Positions 5,775-7,253 of a DNA stretch of 7,253 bases are shown here, piece after piece. The notes under the pieces were generated by a model. The model worked only from the letters and a program-made list of their open reading frames with translations. It ran no database searches and was not told the DNA's origin. The position numbers and the translations under genes are program-made. Source of the stretch: Dehalococcoidales bacterium (GTDB lineage Bacteria > Chloroflexota > Dehalococcoidia > Dehalococcoidales > UBA5627); the NCBI GenBank assembly GCA_041656115.1, contig JBBAED010000014.1, positions 1 to 7,253 on the forward strand, written 5' to 3'. How positions within the stretch are numbered: the first letter of the stretch is position 1; the number at the start of each line of letters is the position of its first letter.

Positions 5775-7253
5775 GTGAGAATTTCTAATTGGAATTTTAA
5801 AGTAGTATTGATAATTATCCTGTGCGTAGCTGTCGCGGGGATATCAATAATGCCGTTTGTCGATTTTAAAAGTGACTCCGGCAAGATAAAGCTTATTGTG
5901 GATTTACACGGCTATACGCCCTCAAAAAGCAGAATCCCTACGGCGGAAGATCCCGATGTTTTCAATTCGACATACTTTATAGCCGAAGCGTTCATGGACG
6001 AAAATCCCGACGTTGAGATCGAATGGGCGTATACAAAGCCCGTCGGCGGTCTGGACGCGGAGATTGCACAGTGGTTTACCACCCAGATAGCGGGCGGCAC
6101 GGTGCCGGCGATAGCGTTCAGCTGGGGTACGCGTTATCAGGAGCGCGACTGGTATCTGCCGCTGGATGACTATCTTGAAACCGAATGGACTTATTCCGAC
6201 GATTACGATGTGTGGAAGGATGTGTTCCGCGATTATCTGTGGCAATCGGCGTCGGTGGTAAACGCCCGCGAAGAGATAGTCGGCTTACCGATAACGGTAT
6301 TTCCCGGTTCGGCAACCGGATATTTTTACAACAAAAATATTTTTCAAGCAAGCGGGATAGAGAGTGTTCCGTTAACCTGGAATCAATTTTTGACCACCGC
6401 AAAAACCGTTAAGGATAACGGATATATAGGGGTTGCGCCGTGGTCGCTGTTTAATACCTCTACGATATTTGACGCGTGGGTATGGGGGTCTATCTTTTCG
6501 TCGTCGTTCGGCGGTTATGTCATGGAAACAAAAAATACCGATTACGACGGTAACGGCAGGGTCACCGCCGCGGAGGCGGCAAGGGCGTGTTTAGAGGGGC
6601 ATTTTTCCACGACACAGCATGAATACGCGAAAGAAGTTTACCGCTTGCTAAAGGAATACTATACAAAAACGCTGGAGCCGTCATGGGGATCTATTGAGTA
6701 TTACGGCGACTGGCTGGACGGCAACGTGGGCATGCGCGAGGAAGGGATTTGGGCGATACCGGTAGAAAACTCTACTCACAAGGAATTTGACTTCGGAGTT
6801 TTTGTCGCGCCGCTTATCTCTACCGACACCACGCCTTATGTAAACGAGATACAGTTTTCCAACGGCCCGCATGAACCCGAACCGGATTTGGTCGTCAATA
6901 TTATGAAGTCGGGGGTGCAAGGCAAACCCGAGGTTTTGGACGCGGCAATCAGGTTCTTGAAGTTCTTAACGCAGCCCGATAACGTGTCGATGATTTGTCT
7001 GGAGAACGCAGGAGTGCTGGGTGCGGTTAAAAATACGGGGCATTCGGCACTCATCGATGAGTTTATACGCCAAAAATTTCCGATATCGCCCAAGGCGTCC
7101 TGGCCCAGCGGATTCACGGACGAGAACAAAGACGTTCTTAACAGAATGTTTGAATCGTGGCTGAACAACGCAATAACGGACGCGGAATTTTACAGGCGGG
7201 TGGACGATTTGCAGGTTGCAGGGGCAAAGGACTTCATCGCAAAGATGGGCATC
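5775..7253 (+). CDS. Extracellular solute-binding protein of a carbohydrate ABC importer (3' end outside window)
   Basis: This is the extracytoplasmic capture protein of an ABC uptake system, most likely for an oligosaccharide. The frame is open to the edge, giving 493 residues. A hydrophobic segment at about 8-28 is a signal peptide or membrane anchor; Cys17 follows Leu, so there is no proper lipobox. Family 1-type traits: EAFMDENPDVEIEW (71-84), GYFYNKNIFQASGIESVPLTWNQF (within 182-205), and the C-terminal AIRFLKFLTQPDN (391-403). Residues 256-267 (DYDGNGRVTAAE) fit an EF-hand calcium loop exactly. The length and C-terminal pattern suggest the stop lies not far past the edge. It is divergent from the AraC-family gene, a common pairing in Firmicute sugar uptake loci; the permease genes would follow. 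The start is GTG with GGAG at 5763. The substrate is unknown. Confidence 0.9.
   Translation, partial: MRISNWNFKVVLIIILCVAVAGISIMPFVDFKSDSGKIKLIVDLHGYTPSKSRIPTAEDPDVFNSTYFIAEAFMDENPDVEIEWAYTKPVGGLDAEIAQWFTTQIAGGTVPAIAFSWGTRYQERDWYLPLDDYLETEWTYSDDYDVWKDVFRDYLWQSASVVNAREEIVGLPITVFPGSATGYFYNKNIFQASGIESVPLTWNQFLTTAKTVKDNGYIGVAPWSLFNTSTIFDAWVWGSIFSSSFGGYVMETKNTDYDGNGRVTAAEAARACLEGHFSTTQHEYAKEVYRLLKEYYTKTLEPSWGSIEYYGDWLDGNVGMREEGIWAIPVENSTHKEFDFGVFVAPLISTDTTPYVNEIQFSNGPHEPEPDLVVNIMKSGVQGKPEVLDAAIRFLKFLTQPDNVSMICLENAGVLGAVKNTGHSALIDEFIRQKFPISPKASWPSGFTDENKDVLNRMFESWLNNAITDAEFYRRVDDLQVAGAKDFIAKMGI

Noticed and set aside
5767..5778. ATG followed by AAT TTG TGA as a leader peptide of the solute-binding gene
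   Set aside because: It touches the GGAG with no spacer and encodes only three residues, so initiation there is unlikely.
5823..5825. Cys17 as a lipoprotein attachment site
   Set aside because: The preceding residue is Leu, with Ile before it; the small residue needed before the cysteine is missing.
5912..6402. Several minus-strand frames opposite the solute-binding protein gene
   Set aside because: They overlap each other, are arginine- and proline-rich in the way antisense frames often are, and lack ribosome binding sites. The plus strand holds a complete recognisable protein.
1..7253. CRISPR arrays, tRNA or rRNA genes, complete insertion sequences
   Set aside because: Reading both strands I found no regularly spaced repeats, no cloverleaf-like gene and no paired terminal inverted repeats around a transposase.

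Overview
The window looks like accessory or transport DNA from a low-to-moderate GC Firmicute, most likely a member of the Clostridia. The basis is strong AAGGAGG-type ribosome binding sites, sigma-A-like promoters, GTG starts with good ribosome binding sites, a DUF4368-type serine recombinase remnant (a family mostly seen in clostridial integrative elements), and an AraC regulator facing a sugar-type solute-binding protein. No rRNA or tRNA gene is visible, so the genus cannot be set.

Layout. (1) Positions 1-3291, minus strand: a tightly coupled ABC exporter operon. In transcription order it holds ATPase A (3291-2365), ATPase B (2368-1457) and an ABC-2 type permease (from 1457, running off the left edge). 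The genes overlap by 4 bases (GTGA) and 1 base (TAATG). (2) Positions 3292-3542: a compact divergent promoter region whose two -10 boxes are the two halves of one 12-bp palindrome. (3) Positions 3543-4109, plus strand: a TetR/AcrR repressor, almost certainly the local regulator of the exporter. (4) Positions 4110-4761: a scar holding the C-terminal end of a large serine recombinase, broken by two in-frame stops, followed by a clear Rho-independent terminator reading leftward. (5) Positions 4762-5556, minus strand: an AraC-family regulator with an N-terminal cupin-like sensor domain. (6) Positions 5557-5774: a second divergent promoter region. (7) From 5775, plus strand, to the right edge: an extracellular solute-binding protein of the carbohydrate-uptake type. 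It has an N-terminal membrane segment without a lipobox and a perfect EF-hand-like calcium loop.

The genes form two regulator-plus-transporter units placed back to back. The left unit (TetR with a two-ATPase ABC-2 exporter) is typical of export of a drug, peptide or lipid-like compound, with de-repression by a ligand; the substrate cannot be read from the sequence. The right unit (AraC with a solute-binding protein) is typical of induced oligosaccharide uptake; its permease genes would lie beyond the right edge. The recombinase remnant between them marks a past mobile-element event. I see no clearly new system. The most distinctive points are the shared -10 palindrome, the tandem diverged ATPases sharing an unusual Q-loop, the recombinase scar, and the calcium-loop solute-binding protein.
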